This document shows, in pieces, positions 11,717 to 23,699 of a stretch of 64,000 nucleotides of DNA. Source of the stretch: Haliotis asinina (taxonomy: Eukaryota > Mollusca > Gastropoda > Lepetellida > Haliotidae). The translations under genes were made by a program, and so were the position numbers. Positions within the stretch are counted from its first letter, which is position 1, and each line of letters opens with the position of its first letter. A model generated the notes under the pieces. It was not told the DNA's origin, searched no databases, and saw only the letters and a list, made by a program, of their open reading frames with translations. The stretch lies in NCBI RefSeq assembly GCF_037392515.1, contig NC_090282.1:58614843-58678842 (forward strand). Direction: 5' to 3'.

Positions 11717-13530
11717 ATAGTTTTATTGATGACACAGTCTCTGGTAGGGTTCCGGGACTAGGGGCAATGATAAAACAGTGCTGTTCTACAGAATTGTTTC
11801 AGTAAATTCGAACAGATAGAATATGTTGTATTTGCGATGACTTACTAAATACTTTGGGTTCAAACTTATCAAATACACAAAATGGAAATGCATATTCAAA
11901 TTTATAATTTTGAATACATCATTATAAAAATACATAAATCGTCTACAGTTCTATCAAAACACGTGTTCTGTTGTACCCGTCCATCGGCAGTTGGTACGTC
12001 AATACATGATACCAGATCACTAGTCCCTGCGACGGCTCCAAAGGGAATATTACTGTTTCATTTGCCTGCGTTTAAAGCCATCATGAAACAGTGAGTTGTC
12101 GAAATGAATGAATTAGTCTCGAAGCATTTAGATCAAGCAGGATAGAACCAGCGCCGTAAATCTCGCGGAAAATGATATCCCTATTCAGCGCGCTGCGTTG
12201 AGTTTAGGCGGCGGAGGAATTTACCAACACAAGCCACTGTTTGCCGCTGTAAGGAGTTAGATGAAGACGTGACCGCTGCTTTCACCGGGTTTGTCCATTT
12301 CGAAAAATTCCGTTTTATATTGTTATGACTAATAGGGATTTCAAAGAAGAAAGCAATTTGTTTGAAAGGCAAAGTAACAAATTTGGAAATAGAATGGTTT
12401 AATGTGCCTTCACCGGAAGTCAACAAAATCTTACAATCGGAATCAGTTTCGTATTTAGAAACCAGGTTATTGGTCATGAGCAATGGCTATGAAAACGAAC
12501 TCATTTTTTTCCACAATGGAATTTCAAGAGCGAAATGAAACAAAACAAAAGCCGGCGAACATCACGTAAAGGTCTAACCATTACTTTGATTTGTATTCTT
12601 TGATACAAGACGTGTTTTCAGAAGAATAAACAGTGCTAGCTGGCCAGAGCAGATTTTGCGGATTTAATTACAATTAATTTCCACTTAATATGATGTATAT
12701 TCCCAAAGCAGGCTTCTTTTCAGAATGTTCCCATTGTCAAAACTGATGATATGCATTTTAATCTCATTACCTCTGATGACAGGAACGTTCCCAAATTGTG
12801 TTCAATCCACGCGAGACTTCCTAAGCAAACGTTTCAGTGGAAAAAGTAAAATGGTGCTGAAAACATAAGATTATAAAATGTCGCAGAACCTAGTGTACTT
12901 TGGCTTTTTTTAACGAGTTGGTTTATCCCAATCCGTTTGCCATACCTTTTAAATTGCCCCGATCCTTTTTCAGATCCCAAAATCAGGATTGTGATATTCC
13001 TCCATTTGCAATGATTACATTTTCTTGTTCCTCAAGTTGAACAATAGCCTTTGTGTTAGAGTGCGCCGGTAGCCAGCAATCTTTGGTCAATTTGAAAGAA
13101 GGCGCCAATTCCCGTCTCTGGTACTAGACATTAAAACTAGAAGCAGTAAAATCTCCAAGATTGCGCGCGAGTCCACGTGGTATTTTTTTCCTATAGTATG
13201 GCACATTTGGTTGAATTTCATCTAATTTTTCCGACATTCGATCTTTATGTGCTTTGGATATTTGACAGGTTGGAACCAACAAAACCATATAATTCATCCC
13301 AACTGTTTGTGGCGCAGGAAGCTGTCACAGGTTTTCTGTCTTCTTGTAACAGCCCGCGTTGTTATACGACCTATTATGCCTGTTTGCTGTCGGTTGCTGA
13401 ATTAGGAACATTTCCCATAAAGCTACTTAAATGAAAAACTCATTGAATCAAAATGTGGCATAATGATACAAGTTTGTTTTAATGGGTACATTGTGTACAA
13501 ATATATTTGTGCATGTAATATTATAAGGAC
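11717..13530. other. no gene seen
   Basis: The frames at 12181-12483 (-) and 13177-13434 (+) are not recognisable. A GC-richer patch at 12180-12300 has no clear feature. Confidence 0.45.
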
Positions 13531-13743
13531 ATGCAATTTGCTGGTTTGATATTGTGCTTTGTGGTACATGTTTTAATGGGGATTCCGCAGAAGAGTATTA
13601 TGTCCCTGGAAACTGATCGGTACGGAGAGGCTATGAACGAGCTTGCCAAGCTCGGTGTTTTGGTTGATGGTAACATCCTATCCTGCGTATCGAAGGTAAT
13701 GATGTCTATGAAAGGGCAGGACTGGTGCAAATACTCCTACTAA
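13531..13743 (+). CDS. candidate small secreted peptide, 70 aa
   Basis: A complete ORF of 70 codons. Residues 1-18 form a hydrophobic signal-peptide-like start (MQFAGLILCFVVHVLMGI) with a likely cleavage near residues 17-20. The rest is a charged mature region of about 50 residues with two cysteines (52 and 66), compatible with one disulphide, and ends WCKYSY. A G lies at -3 of the start. An AATATAT-type box lies at 13499-13506 and an attaaa polyadenylation-like signal at 13783-13788, 40 bases after the stop. It might instead be one exon of a longer gene, or chance: no homologue is known to me, and the minus-strand frame 13521-13730 is its shadow. No transcript evidence. Confidence 0.33.
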   Translation: MQFAGLILCFVVHVLMGIPQKSIMSLETDRYGEAMNELAKLGVLVDGNILSCVSKVMMSMKGQDWCKYSY

Positions 13744-13791
13744 CTATTTGCGACACGTAGTTGGACTATTGCCGAACGCGACATTAAACTA

Positions 13792-13883
13792 CAACACACA
13801 GAGACCAAACAAACACACACACTGACACCACAAACACACATCTCAACCCCCCCCCCCCCCCACCCCCACACAGACACACACAT
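13792..13883. repeat. CA-rich low-complexity tract with poly-C run
   Basis: Interrupted (CA)n sequence containing a run of 15 C at 13847-13861. It lies right after the candidate peptide gene's poly(A)-like signal. No function can be inferred. Confidence 0.9.
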
Positions 13884-15647
13884 TGCTTGCGAAGATTAAG
13901 CTTTGCACACATGCACATTCAAGAGTAAATGTCAGGGCCAAGATGACCATGAGCGCATTGTAGAACCCAATACATTTGTCTATAGCATTCACATGTCATC
14001 AGAAAGCTTACATGCTAATATGTCACACACTAACTGCATATTAAAGTATTAATAATACAATGAATGTTTGTGCTTTCCAAAGCAGGAAATGCACTTTCAG
14101 TATGGACGCTAAGGAGTGATATTGTATAAACTTTCTGTAGCATCCACACACACGTGCAAGGACACATTATTAACAAATTATGCAAAATTATTTCAACAGA
14201 CATGTACGTGAATGTTTCCTCCAGTTATCCGTCACACCCTGCAGACACCAGCTGGCGATGGACTCGAGTCACGTAAGATCTTTGTTTGAAGAAACTGCTA
14301 TGTAAGTGAAAGGATATACCGAGTTATCCTAATGGAGACAAAGTCCATGTTTTCATTCAATACCTATCGACTGAACGCCTTTGTTTTGCTTACATAACTA
14401 GATAGAACCTGAAAGCTTCTTCCAATAGATTAGGATCAGAACGTTTGAAAATTGTCAACTGAATCAACTGATTTGATTTGCACGTCGAACGCATTGGTCG
14501 CTGTGTCCCATTCTCAGGCCTTGATGGAATTTCGCCCGGGGTCAAAATTTGAACCCTTAGTATCACAGACAAGAGCGGGAAATACCAATCTCTTGAAAAC
14601 CCTTCATAATGAAAGTGTCCCAACAGTTGGTTTAAATTCACTTGGGAGTATTTGAACTGGAGGGCAACAAATCGCTTTATTGACCCCCTTGGCAGAATGT
14701 GGAGAGGGAGGGAAAACACAACGGGTCAACGCCAAAGAGAACAAGACGATATCAATCGATATCCCCCCAAGTCTCGTCATCCCTACGACCAATTGAGTTG
14801 TGATCAAACCATACCCCTAATTTGTTCTCCTGTTTTATGTGGCCTCAGTCTCCGAATTCATGACATCAATGTGTACAGCGGCGCCCCGGTCGTATCATGG
14901 GCACACCAGAAGGTAATAGTGGCTCGCGGACAAATAGGTTCTGAAAGGGTAAGGAAGAAGAAGCGTGCGAGTTGAACGCGTTCTAGTCTGAGTGTATGTA
15001 CTTGTGGTGGTAACCCATGGAGAGGGTCCTCATCTTCAATCTGTTTTGACGTGCTCATTTTATGATTAAGCATGTCGTCTTATCTCGTAGCCAAATCATG
15101 CTAAATCAGTTGTGCAGGAAATCAATAACTCCGTTTCAAAAATATACTGATTGGGTACTGGCGGATATTGATATTTTAAGCAGTCTCAAGCAACTGTGGT
15201 AGTTCTGCTTTAAAGGCGTGGGTAGAATTTAACATTGTTTTCAGGAATTGCTTATTTCATGACGTGAGTCTGTGTAACAGTTCCGAGACGAATTTCTTAT
15301 CGTTTCATAGTTTATGGTAAAGTTGATTTTCGTCAGAACACAAATGGTGAATCTATAGTGGTATCAGTATTTGTTTGTTGAAATTGACACTGTTTGATTT
15401 TTATGCGTGTTCATCCCGATAATTGCACAACATGTACAGATATAGACTATTATTACAACACTTTCCACTTCAAACAGTTGTTTGTCTGGACCGGTTTACT
15501 GGAGAATGCTGTGGACATATTCATATTGTCAGTGGATCAACGGTAAACACGAGGTGAATGTTTGCTATCAAAAGGATTGGAATCACTATATATAGTGCAT
15601 CCCTAAGATCGATATCTACATGTGTACACTACGTTGGCACTAGCTGT
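13884..15647. other. no gene seen
   Basis: A GC-richer section at 14480-15010 carries overlapping frames on both strands (14390-14719, 14452-14655, 14652-14975), none with a recognisable domain. No repeat supported. Confidence 0.45.
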
Positions 15648-15779
15648 CGGGACGCTGGGGTAGCCTCGTGGTTAAAGCTTTCACTGGTCACACCGAAGAG
15701 TTGAGTTCGATTACCTACAAGGGTAGAGAGTGTGAAGCCCACGCCTGTTGTCCCCCGTTGTGATATTGCTGGAATAATG
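15648..15779 (+). mobile_element. SINE-A, tail missing
   Basis: The head is well kept: A box tagcctcgtgg at about 15660-15670 and B box gagttcgattacc at about 15705-15717. The body follows to gatattgctggaata, after which the expected gcggcgtaaaact tail is replaced by gtgagagagaga. It is therefore 3'-truncated or recombined. Confidence 0.85.
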
Positions 15780-17047
15780 TGAGAGAGAGAACAATATTAT
15801 CTATTCTCAATTTAGTTCTTTCGAACTCGTGTTAAGCGGGAGTTCCAGGTCGATTAATCTGACAAAATAATCTCGAACAACGGACAAGGTTTTTGACCTT
15901 TGTCCGAGACATTCCAAGCAATGATGGAAACACCTCCCCCACCATCCCTAACTACATTCACGCAGTAAGATTTCTGTACATGAGGCAGCATAACTCATGA
16001 AGACATTTGTTCACACACTCTGCTGTGCCATAAACCAGCCAAGACTGTCCCTAAACAGGAACTCATACAAACAGAACAACGTAAGACAGAATGATGACAT
16101 GCAAATGAAATCAAAGACAACCCAAATTGTTCAAAATACCTATTATATGTTCGGCCAATAGCCCTCGTTCCGAGGAACAACGATGAAACAAGATCAAAGT
16201 GCTGCTTGTTAGGAAGCATCTGACGTGCTCCGGTTCCAAATCGGGTTCTTTATCACATTTCGAAAAAGAAATTGAATCTAGCTCTGTAATTTCTATATGT
16301 TACACTGAATGTTTGAATGTCGCTGTTTTATAGCCTTTCGCGAAACGTTGCTTCATTTACGGTTGGCCGTGTTCTGGCTAACGCGACCGCTGGGCCAGTG
16401 TTGACGGAGTTTAGTGGCTAATCTGGTCTCCGCACGATTGCCACTTTTCAATATCCTGGGTTTAGAGATTTGACGTTTGATAAAGATCGATGGATGGATT
16501 AGCAGATTCTGTGGAAGTTGTTTCAGGGAAACAGGGAATGTTTTTTTTTCGGTTTGGGGCAATGAAAAACATCATCATTTAAAGAATTCCAAACTGGTGT
16601 TGGCTTAGTTTACTTAACGATAGGGTAGTTTATCATTTGAGGAACATATATCCCACGACTGATTACATTTAAATTCCCATTCATTTGTTGACTGGATTAC
16701 ACTTAGTTCTGCCTGGCTTAAACTAATGATTTTAAACGGCTTTCCCTTTTGGCTCAAATGAAGCCCGTGGGATTCTTAAGAATAATCTTAGTAACAATTA
16801 TTTGAATATATTTTACGATGGAAAGACAGTCCTTAATACATACATGCTTTGTCAGCCATGACAATCCCAAAGAGTACGTCTTAGATAGATTTTTAGTTTG
16901 TTGACATTACTCGCTTTAACATTTGTGTGCATTGCATTAACACTGAAAACAATTTTAGGGATCATGGGTATTTCGTGATAAGCTTTTGTAGTGAAGACTG
17001 GGTGAAGACATTTTCATAAATAAATTTTGTATCCCTGTTTAGTATTG
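15780..17047. other. no gene seen
   Basis: Frames at 15995-16219 (-) and 16353-16562 (-) are not recognisable. No repeat supported. Confidence 0.5.
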
Positions 17048-17263
17048 TGAATGAGTGAGTGAGTTTACTTTGTAGCTGCATTCCGGCTACGCGGCAGCGA
17101 TATGTAAATAATCTAGTCAAGAATAGATAATCTAGTGATCAAGAGCATCAGTATCGATCAGCTCAATTGGGTACCGAGTACATGTTGTCAGCGAGCCTGA
17201 CCATCCGATCCCGTTAGTAGCCTCTTACGACAAGCATAGTCGCTTTTGTGGCAAGCATGGGTC
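17048..17263 (-). mobile_element. SINE-B, first unit of a dimer
   Basis: A minus-strand copy from tail gtgaatgagtgagtgagttt to head gcaagcatgggt. The body is clear (gcgagcctgaccatccgatc, cgcttttgtggcaagcatgg). It abuts a second partial SINE-B body in the same orientation. Confidence 0.85.
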
Positions 17264-17393
17264 GTATCGACCTACGCAATTTGGAAATGATGACGTGTCA
17301 ACAAAATCAATGAGTCTGACCATCCGACCAGTTGGTCGCATCTTGCGACAAGCACGGGCCTCTGAATAAAAATTCTAACCCGAATCTTTACAG
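17264..17393 (-). mobile_element. SINE-B, second partial body in tandem
   Basis: Starting at atcgacctacgcaatttgg, the SINE-B body repeats (gtgtcaac, gagtctgaccatccgac, ttgcgacaagcacgggcc) and ends with tctaacccgaatctttacagg, the head of a slightly different subtype. It has no tail of its own, so 17048-17393 reads as a head-to-tail dimer of two subtypes or as an insertion of one at the end of another. Confidence 0.75.
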
Positions 17394-17764
17394 GTAGTTC
17401 TGTCTAGAAACAAAAGGTATATATTTTGATATACCCATGAAGATGACCGTCCATTTCATTTCATGTATTGGTTTTCTCGTCATTGTGTAGCCATACAGGA
17501 CACACTTTTCCGTATTTTAATCGTGATTGTATCACCAAACGGTTTTCTAACTGGAACAACAATGTCAGATTTGTTTTTCAAGCCATGCGGGAGTTAAAGC
17601 GGTAAGGGAATATATATGTATTTTGTGAGTCATTCTTAGGGGAATTGCATCTCAGACATGGTCAACGTTGAGGGCAGTGAATTTCAATAGGTTACTGTGA
17701 CCGCTGCACCATGTCACATGTTCTGTATTGCCACTACATACGTATGACGGAAACCGGCGTTTTC
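17394..17764. other. no gene seen
   Basis: No supportable feature. Confidence 0.5.
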
Positions 17765-17956
17765 CGGTTGGTTGGTCGGTTGTCATTTAACGCCACTGAC
17801 GTCGCTGTCAGCATTATCAGTGTGCACATCTACCGTCGTGTTGTGTGACCGTGATAGGGAAACGGCAATGCCTGGGATCTTAGTTTCATGAGAAACCTCA
17901 CCTAGTCACCCATTGAGAAATACTACCACCGTCTGTTATTACATAGAATACAAAAA

Positions 17957-18200
17957 GTGATTGAGTAAGTGAGTTAAGAATTAACGTCACATCGGGAATG
18001 TTTCAGCCATATCGTGACGAGAACATATTTGACACTGAAACGGAATATGTGTAAATATATAAGAAAAGGACAGTAAAACAGCTAGAAGATCAAACTAGCA
18101 TGGAGAGTTAAACTAATAGCACTATTTGGACTATACAATATAAAAACAGCCTACAGATCGCCAACAAAAGAAGATAGATCACCATATTAGGGACCAGCAA
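17957..18200 (-). mobile_element. element C inserted in repeat D
   Basis: A ~244-bp insertion that starts gtgattgagtaagtgagtta and contains ggaatgtttcagccatatcg. Its left end resembles the SINE-A/SINE-B tail read on the minus strand, although the interior differs. The sequence also occurs at 32143-32241. I treat it as a third SINE-like family; its promoter is not identifiable. Confidence 0.6.
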
Positions 18201-18279
18201 ACAAAGACATCTCATACTGATGTCAAGGCGAACAGAGTCTCTTCATGCCATTAGTCAGAACACACTCCTCACGTGTCAG

Positions 18280-18330
18280 TCTGTAGCTGGATTATTGCTT
18301 AGTGCGGTGTAAAACTAAACTCGCTCACCT
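18280..18330 (+). mobile_element. solo SINE tail fragment
   Basis: Matches only the shared 3' end (gtagctggattattgctt, then gcggtgtaaaactaaactc). The rest of the element is absent. Confidence 0.7.
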
Positions 18331-18357
18331 TACCTGCCCATACATTCCATACAAGAC

Positions 18358-18447
18358 AACATCACTTGACGTCGCACTCGGCATTATTCCAGCTATACGG
18401 CGGCGATCTGTAAAATAATAATCGTCTCTAGACCCCACAATCCAGTT
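18358..18447 (-). mobile_element. SINE-B 3' fragment
   Basis: gcactcggcattattccagc and the following ggcggcgatctgtaaa match the SINE-B 3' half, which ends at caatccagt, where another SINE-B fragment begins. Confidence 0.75.
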
Positions 18448-18607
18448 GGCGTTGGTTGGGTAGGGTTGTTGTATAACGCCGCACTCAGCAATATTCCAGC
18501 TATATGACGGCAACCTATTATCAATCGAACCTCGATCAATTAATCGAGTGATCAACATCATGCGCCATGCACAAAATCTACGAAGACGTGTCAGCCAAGT
18601 TAGCCAG
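18448..18607 (-). mobile_element. SINE-B fragment with ggttgg-type tail
   Basis: The tail ggttgggtagggttgttg is followed by taacgccgcactcagcaata and the body to agccaagttagccagt. It abuts the previous fragment, so this is another tandem pair, again with two tail types. Confidence 0.78.
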
Positions 18608-18796
18608 TCTTCATTTGACGTTGACGTCGGAGGCCTAGGACAGGGACGCCTGTGAACATCTGTGATTGTGAAGCGCTAAAATATTGACTATTACGCACTG
18701 ACTGTATCCAGCACCGCAGTTGCAGACGGTGCATGGTTAGGAAATGACAAACAATGACTCTGCAAGCCACAACTTCATGAGCTACACGCGAGTCTA
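18608..18796. other. no gene seen
   Basis: Short unexplained spacer between SINE fragments. Confidence 0.4.
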
Positions 18797-18887
18797 AAAT
18801 TGGCTTCACACATTGTAACCATGTGAGGAATCGAACCCTGGTCGTCAGCGTGACCACTTGAACCACTTGCCTATCAAACCGCCCCCA
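18797..18887 (-). mobile_element. SINE-A head fragment
   Basis: Only the tRNA-derived head plus some body is present on the minus strand. ggcttcacacattgtaacca is followed by the B box (reverse sense ggaatcgaacc, 18827-18837) and a worn A-box end (aaccacttgcctatcaaacc). The tail side is missing. Confidence 0.8.
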
Positions 18888-20333
18888 AATTACAGGTTGT
18901 GTTACGGTATTTAGTGTGCACATAGTTCTTGCAAAGAATTTTTTTCGTTAATGCGCCTAACTTATCAAACTCAGTATTAACACTTGTGTTTCATGATCCT
19001 TTGTAAGAATGTTATCCGCTGAAATATGAAGCCACGGGTTTATGTCATTGTGAAAAATATAAAAATCAACAACACAGGTCCTGTCGATTCGTTTAAGATA
19101 AACATGAACAAAAACATGTTTTTCCACACTTTTCAAAACGTTGTTTTCGCTTTTGCATTGAAAATGATGAATGATTGACGTTAGTAAAGTAAACCTTGCG
19201 TTTTGTATTTCCCTTGGGGCTGATTAGCGAAATTGATCCTCTCTACCCTCTCAAGAAGTTAACCAGATCTCTGTAACATCGTGGCGAGTTATGTGAGAGT
19301 ACCAGATCGTGTTTGGGATCAAGTCCCAGATGATATGGTTGTAACAATGTGTAATTTGGATGACTATATTTTAGATATCGTGCCACGCTGACAGAATTAT
19401 TTACAAGAAAGTTTAATTATTTTCAAACTGCGGCGTTTTACAGCATTCACTCTTTCACTGAACAGCGCTTTGTACAAGGGCATATTCAAACAGAAATGTA
19501 GTGGTTCACCCAGAAATATGTACAAACGAAACCATATTGTTAAATTGGTAGACAGTCTGAAACAAATCTGAACTATAATGATTTACACCCGTGTAAGCCG
19601 CAACCATGAAACTGTGATACATTGTGTCAAGAGATTGACTGCAACTATAGGGGTCCTGGTTGTAAATCCACTCAGGATTGGCCAGATTGTTGTCACTTTT
19701 GTTTGTTTATAATCACGATTCGTGTTGGAAGCGACAAGGAGGTCGGTATTGCGGAAGAAAACATAAAATCCGACCTTGTTTGTTTAAAAATCTGGGATTA
19801 CGCATTGCATAAAGACAGAGCGAATCATGCAGAGACTGCTTCATCACGAAACTTTAACACAATCATGTCTGTTCAAGGAATGGCGGTAATTCCCTTTTGC
19901 TGAGTCGCAAAATCTGTCAGTGTCTACATTCGACATTTCACTAACCCTTCAGTTATTCGCTGCCACCGAATGTTTGTGCAAAGATATTTACCGATGCCAC
20001 ATAATGCTTGTCATATGAATGCACTTTCATGAAGACAAGAAAGTGCCAGATGCATGATGTTGGTGTTACTGACATCAAGAATCTCCAACACAGACCCAAA
20101 GTGTTTCTATTTTATAGAATAGCTACAACTGAGGATCGTAGTATAGTTAACGGTAATTCACAGAATTATTTACGATAACATCGGTCGGGAAAAAATCATG
20201 TTACTCAGTCTTACTGACTTTTCGCTGAGACCCTGGTTCAGATTACAAAACTATGGCCCATCACCGGAATATTCACGACTCATTCTTGCAGTTAATTAAA
20301 ACCGAGATGTGGTGCACCAGTTATTTCCAGGTA
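18888..20333. other. no gene seen
   Basis: The frame 19622-19903 (93 aa) has eight cysteines but no motif I recognise. A stretch at 20230-20290 may be a very worn SINE-B. Confidence 0.45.
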
Positions 20334-20497
20334 GGTGTGTGTGAATTTTAGTTTTATGCAGCTGTTAGCAATATTACACAAATGTTAGGGTGCGGGTCTC
20401 ATGGAATGGGCTCCACACGTTGCGCCCATGTGGGGAATCGAACCAGGAACTTGACGCCTTGACGGGCAAACAATTTAAACAATAGGTTAATCCCCCA
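20334..20497 (-). mobile_element. SINE-A, near full length, diverged
   Basis: Order on the minus strand is intact: tail (gtgaattttagttttatgca), body, gggctccacacgttgcgcc, B box (ggaatcgaacc at about 20437-20447) and head end (ggttaatccccc). No clear target-site duplication. Confidence 0.82.
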
Positions 20498-20811
20498 AAG
20501 TAGGTGTGAAAGGCAGAATAGGTGAAATACATTTGTGGTGATAATGGAATTGTCGTCCTACCCTTTCGAAAAACAAGTGATAGATGAACTCTATAGTATA
20601 TGTGGTACATGTATGTGGCCTTCGTAAAACAGGTGATACAACGAGTGTATTTCCCTTTCGCTGTTTGATATCCTCAAGTCACAATCCAGTGATCGATTAA
20701 ATGGTGTATGCTTTGTCTGACACAAGGGCCAAAATCATGTGGTAAAAATAAGGTCGTGCATCAAATGTTACATTCATTATTATGCCAGGTATCTGACACA
20801 ATATATATTCC

Positions 20812-21233
20812 ACATGAATAATATATTCATGACGTCGAAAGAATAAAAGCAAATTCTCCGATAACATTATCACATTACCCTTTTCGAATCAGGATCAATT
20901 TCACAGAACACTAAGTCCACAATTTCGTGTCAACCGATGAAATGTACATTTCAAGTCGTATTTTCGAATTTGTTCGCCGGGGGAACAAATTATCCCGCTT
21001 GACTTTCTGCCAAGAAAACATAAAGGAACACTTCACACTGGTTTGAAAGCATTGAAGCCTTTGGCTAAAATCTGCAAGTCCCTCGTCAGGTTTGTTGTGC
21101 AGTTACTAGAGGCCTGTGTAAATTGACCTTGGTATCACGTTACACGAGTCAACGCTGGTCGCAAGGTTAACGATTGATAAGCTAATTTCGATTTTCATTT
21201 ATACCAATGGGGGAATTGATGAATCATTTAGAA
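20812..21233. repeat. direct ~400-bp duplication, copy 1
   Basis: Aligns colinearly with 23083-23472. Shared blocks include attctccgataacattatca, attacccttttc, gccaagaaaacataa, gtcaggtttgtt and atttcgattttcaat/tttat. Identity by eye is about 75-80% with small indels. No open frame is conserved between the copies, so a duplicated gene is not indicated. Confidence 0.75.
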
Positions 21234-22460
21234 TTTGGTTTTTGGCTGGGGCTTCAGCTGCCACTACAGTCTAAACGTTCCTGCGTCGATTTACGAAACA
21301 AGAAAGTCGGAATTTAATAAGGTAGACAATGTTTATATGGGCGATGAATCTGACTTAATACTCCAGAGCGAATGTGTACATATTGCAAAAACGATTTGTC
21401 TTAGCTATTGAACACATGAACACATATTCAAAAATTACGCACACACGCACACAGACAGACACACGTAACTAATAGTGTCTCAGTGCTTCAGTGACTTCTT
21501 TCATTGTTTTCGTGGGGTTGTCAAAAGGTAGTGAGCATAACTATATTCTCGATGTCCAACGCTTGTAAAGTTTCCATTTAATTGTGATGTGATCATTAGC
21601 TAAACCATATCCAAGTTTCACATATGTAGGTAGAGTTGTTCGCGAGAGATGAGTCATCACAACACATTGGAATGTACTATGTATAACATAATTGCAGAAA
21701 ATAAAAACGATATGTCATTTGGTACCCCTTGGATAATGGCATGTCCTCAGATAATATCATGTTAAATATGTTCAGAATCGTATTACGATAACAGCCAAAG
21801 ATTTGGATTGCTTGATTTAGATTTAGATAGGGTCTGCTTTTTTAAGGACAACCCCACTTTGGTCTTTCACAAACGTTGTATCCAGATATTCAAGTTGACA
21901 CTGTTTACAATATACACGTATTGGGAGATGACCCTTGTGTGACCATTCAGTCTCAGCTTAAACCCTTGCCATCATGCATGAATAGTGAAACCAATAGCAT
22001 CCTTTATGTCCTTATGGTGAAGTCATCTGGAAGGGGATTGGTAGTGTCTCCAAGGGAAGCTCTATCAATAAACATGAAGGAGTCACTTTATAAAGCAGTT
22101 GTAGTCTTAAACTGCTTTTTTATGCACTTATAAGTTTAATTTTAGCGGTCTACCTCAAATACACAAAATGCTTCTTGCAATTTTGTTTCTTGAAATTTGT
22201 GATGCATTTATTGCAGATTTTGCGGTTATGGGGCGTACCAAGATAAAAAGTCAAAGAAAATGGGGGTCGTGAGGCTGGTACAGATATTATGTTTGACAGG
22301 TGTTATGTAGAAAAATAAAACATGAAAACATCTGCATTCATTTCACTGTCGTCGTGAGGCTCACTACGTATTAACATCTCCTCGCATATAGTCAACCATT
22401 TGAACATAACTGATGATAGGCATCAGTATTATATGTAAAAAGCTCTGTATGAACAGGACA
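21234..22460. other. no gene seen
   Basis: Contains a short ACAC/ACAG low-complexity patch at about 21437-21466. The frame 21876-22133 is not recognisable. Confidence 0.5.
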
Positions 22461-22697
22461 TGTGAAGATCCGACTTACAATTAACATTCAAGCTTGTCGT
22501 AAGAGCCAACTAAAAGGGATCAGGCAGTCTGGCGGGCCTTAGTTGGTTGACACATGTCATCGTATCCCAGTTGCGTAAATCGATCTTCATGATGTTGATC
22601 ACCAGATTGCCTGGTCCAGACTCGATTAGTTACAGACCGCCACCATGTAGATGAAACATTGCTGATTGCGGCGTAAAACTACATTCACTCACTGACT
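22461..22697 (+). mobile_element. SINE-B, head partly deleted
   Basis: Starts as tgtgaagatccg and then jumps to attcaagcttgtcgtaagag. From there it continues through tggttgacacatgtcatcg and tctggtccagactcgatta to the tail gcggcgtaaaactacattca. Diverged and lacking part of the head. Confidence 0.82.
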
Positions 22698-22752
22698 GAT
22701 TGTATAGACAATTCACTCAGTCCTTGTGTAAGAACTATTATACTTTCTGTGA

Positions 22753-22777
22753 GTATAGGCGAGTGAGTGAGTGAGTT
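22753..22777. repeat. short (GAGT)n run
   Basis: gcgagtgagtgagtgagtt. It may be the remains of a SINE tail or an independent microsatellite. Confidence 0.7.
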
Positions 22778-23082
22778 CAGTGGATGTGTATACGTACGCT
22801 ACTATAAAGACAGGCATATCATGTATGGGCGTCACACACGGGGGAATTGATGAATATATTATATTCTGCATCAAAAGGCAGTGTCGTTGCTTAGCAAACA
22901 TGATTTAACAGTGTAAGACCAATTCGTTTTGAAAGATGACATACGTACACCGTCAGTCCATACAAGAAGAAAAGACATAAAGAAAAAGACCAAAGTATCC
23001 CTCAAATCTGGTCTTGGATCAAAAGTCACTTTCATTATGAAATGCTTTTATTACACACACTTTTCAATCTCGATTCAGTTGC

Positions 23083-23472
23083 CATGAATAATACCTGCTC
23101 GTTTTTCATGACATAAGAACAATTCTCCGATAACATTATCATATTACCCTTTTCAAATCGGGGTCTTTGTTACTGAGCACTCAATATAAGCATATATTTC
23201 AAACCTTATTCCCAAACGCGTTCGCAGGGGATCAACACTTCTTGCTTGATGTTGTGCCAAGAAAACATAATGGAACGGTATAAAGTTTGAAAGCACCGAA
23301 GCCTCTGGCTAAACTCATCAAGTCTTTCGTCAGGTTTGTTTTTCAGTTGCCAGATCTATGTAAGTTGACATTGATATCATATTACGAGTGAAAGGAGGCC
23401 CCGGGGTAAAGATTGAGAAGCTTATTTCGATTTTCAATTATACCAACAGGGAAAATTGGAGGATCATTTAGA
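23083..23472. repeat. direct ~400-bp duplication, copy 2
   Basis: Partner of 20812-21233, in the same orientation and about 2.27 kb downstream. It could be two copies of an uncharacterised dispersed element or a local segmental duplication. A non-duplicated region containing a SINE-B lies between them. Confidence 0.75.
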
Positions 23473-23699
23473 TTGTTGTGTCAGTTGTCGTTCTGCACTG
23501 AGTGACGAATAAAGAGAGTAGGTAAGGATGGGTGGGATGTACAACAACGACCCATAGGATTTGTTTCAAGCTATATATATAATGTCACTCACAACACGCG
23601 TTATATTCAATCAGAAATCAAAATCATCAGACATAAATCATTTTTTAAAAATTTAAGTCAATTTGAAATGTCACCGAAGAAAAGGCATAGTCATGGGCA

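Larger units (their letters stand above)
17765..18356. repeat. dispersed repeat D, copy 2, broken by insertions
   Basis: It begins with ggttggttggtcggttgtca and then follows copy 1 (11168-11455) block by block. The alignment is interrupted twice: at 17957-18200 by element C, between two acaaa(a/g) motifs that are contiguous in copy 1, and at about 18276-18330 by a SINE tail. It resumes as cattccatacaagacaacat at 18338. Confidence 0.68.

Noticed and set aside
11739..12070. Inverted short words (aaaacagt / actgttt)
   Set aside because: Blocks are not in mirrored order, so not a real inverted repeat.
14390..14975. Overlapping ORFs in a GC-richer patch
   Set aside because: Both strands open, no recognisable domain, no splice or promoter pattern.
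20230..20290. Possible SINE-B remnant
   Set aside because: Similarity limited to ggttcagatta-like and ccggaatatt words.
22839..22854. 16-mer gggggaattgatgaat shared with 21209
   Set aside because: Isolated match; expected about once by chance in a window this size.
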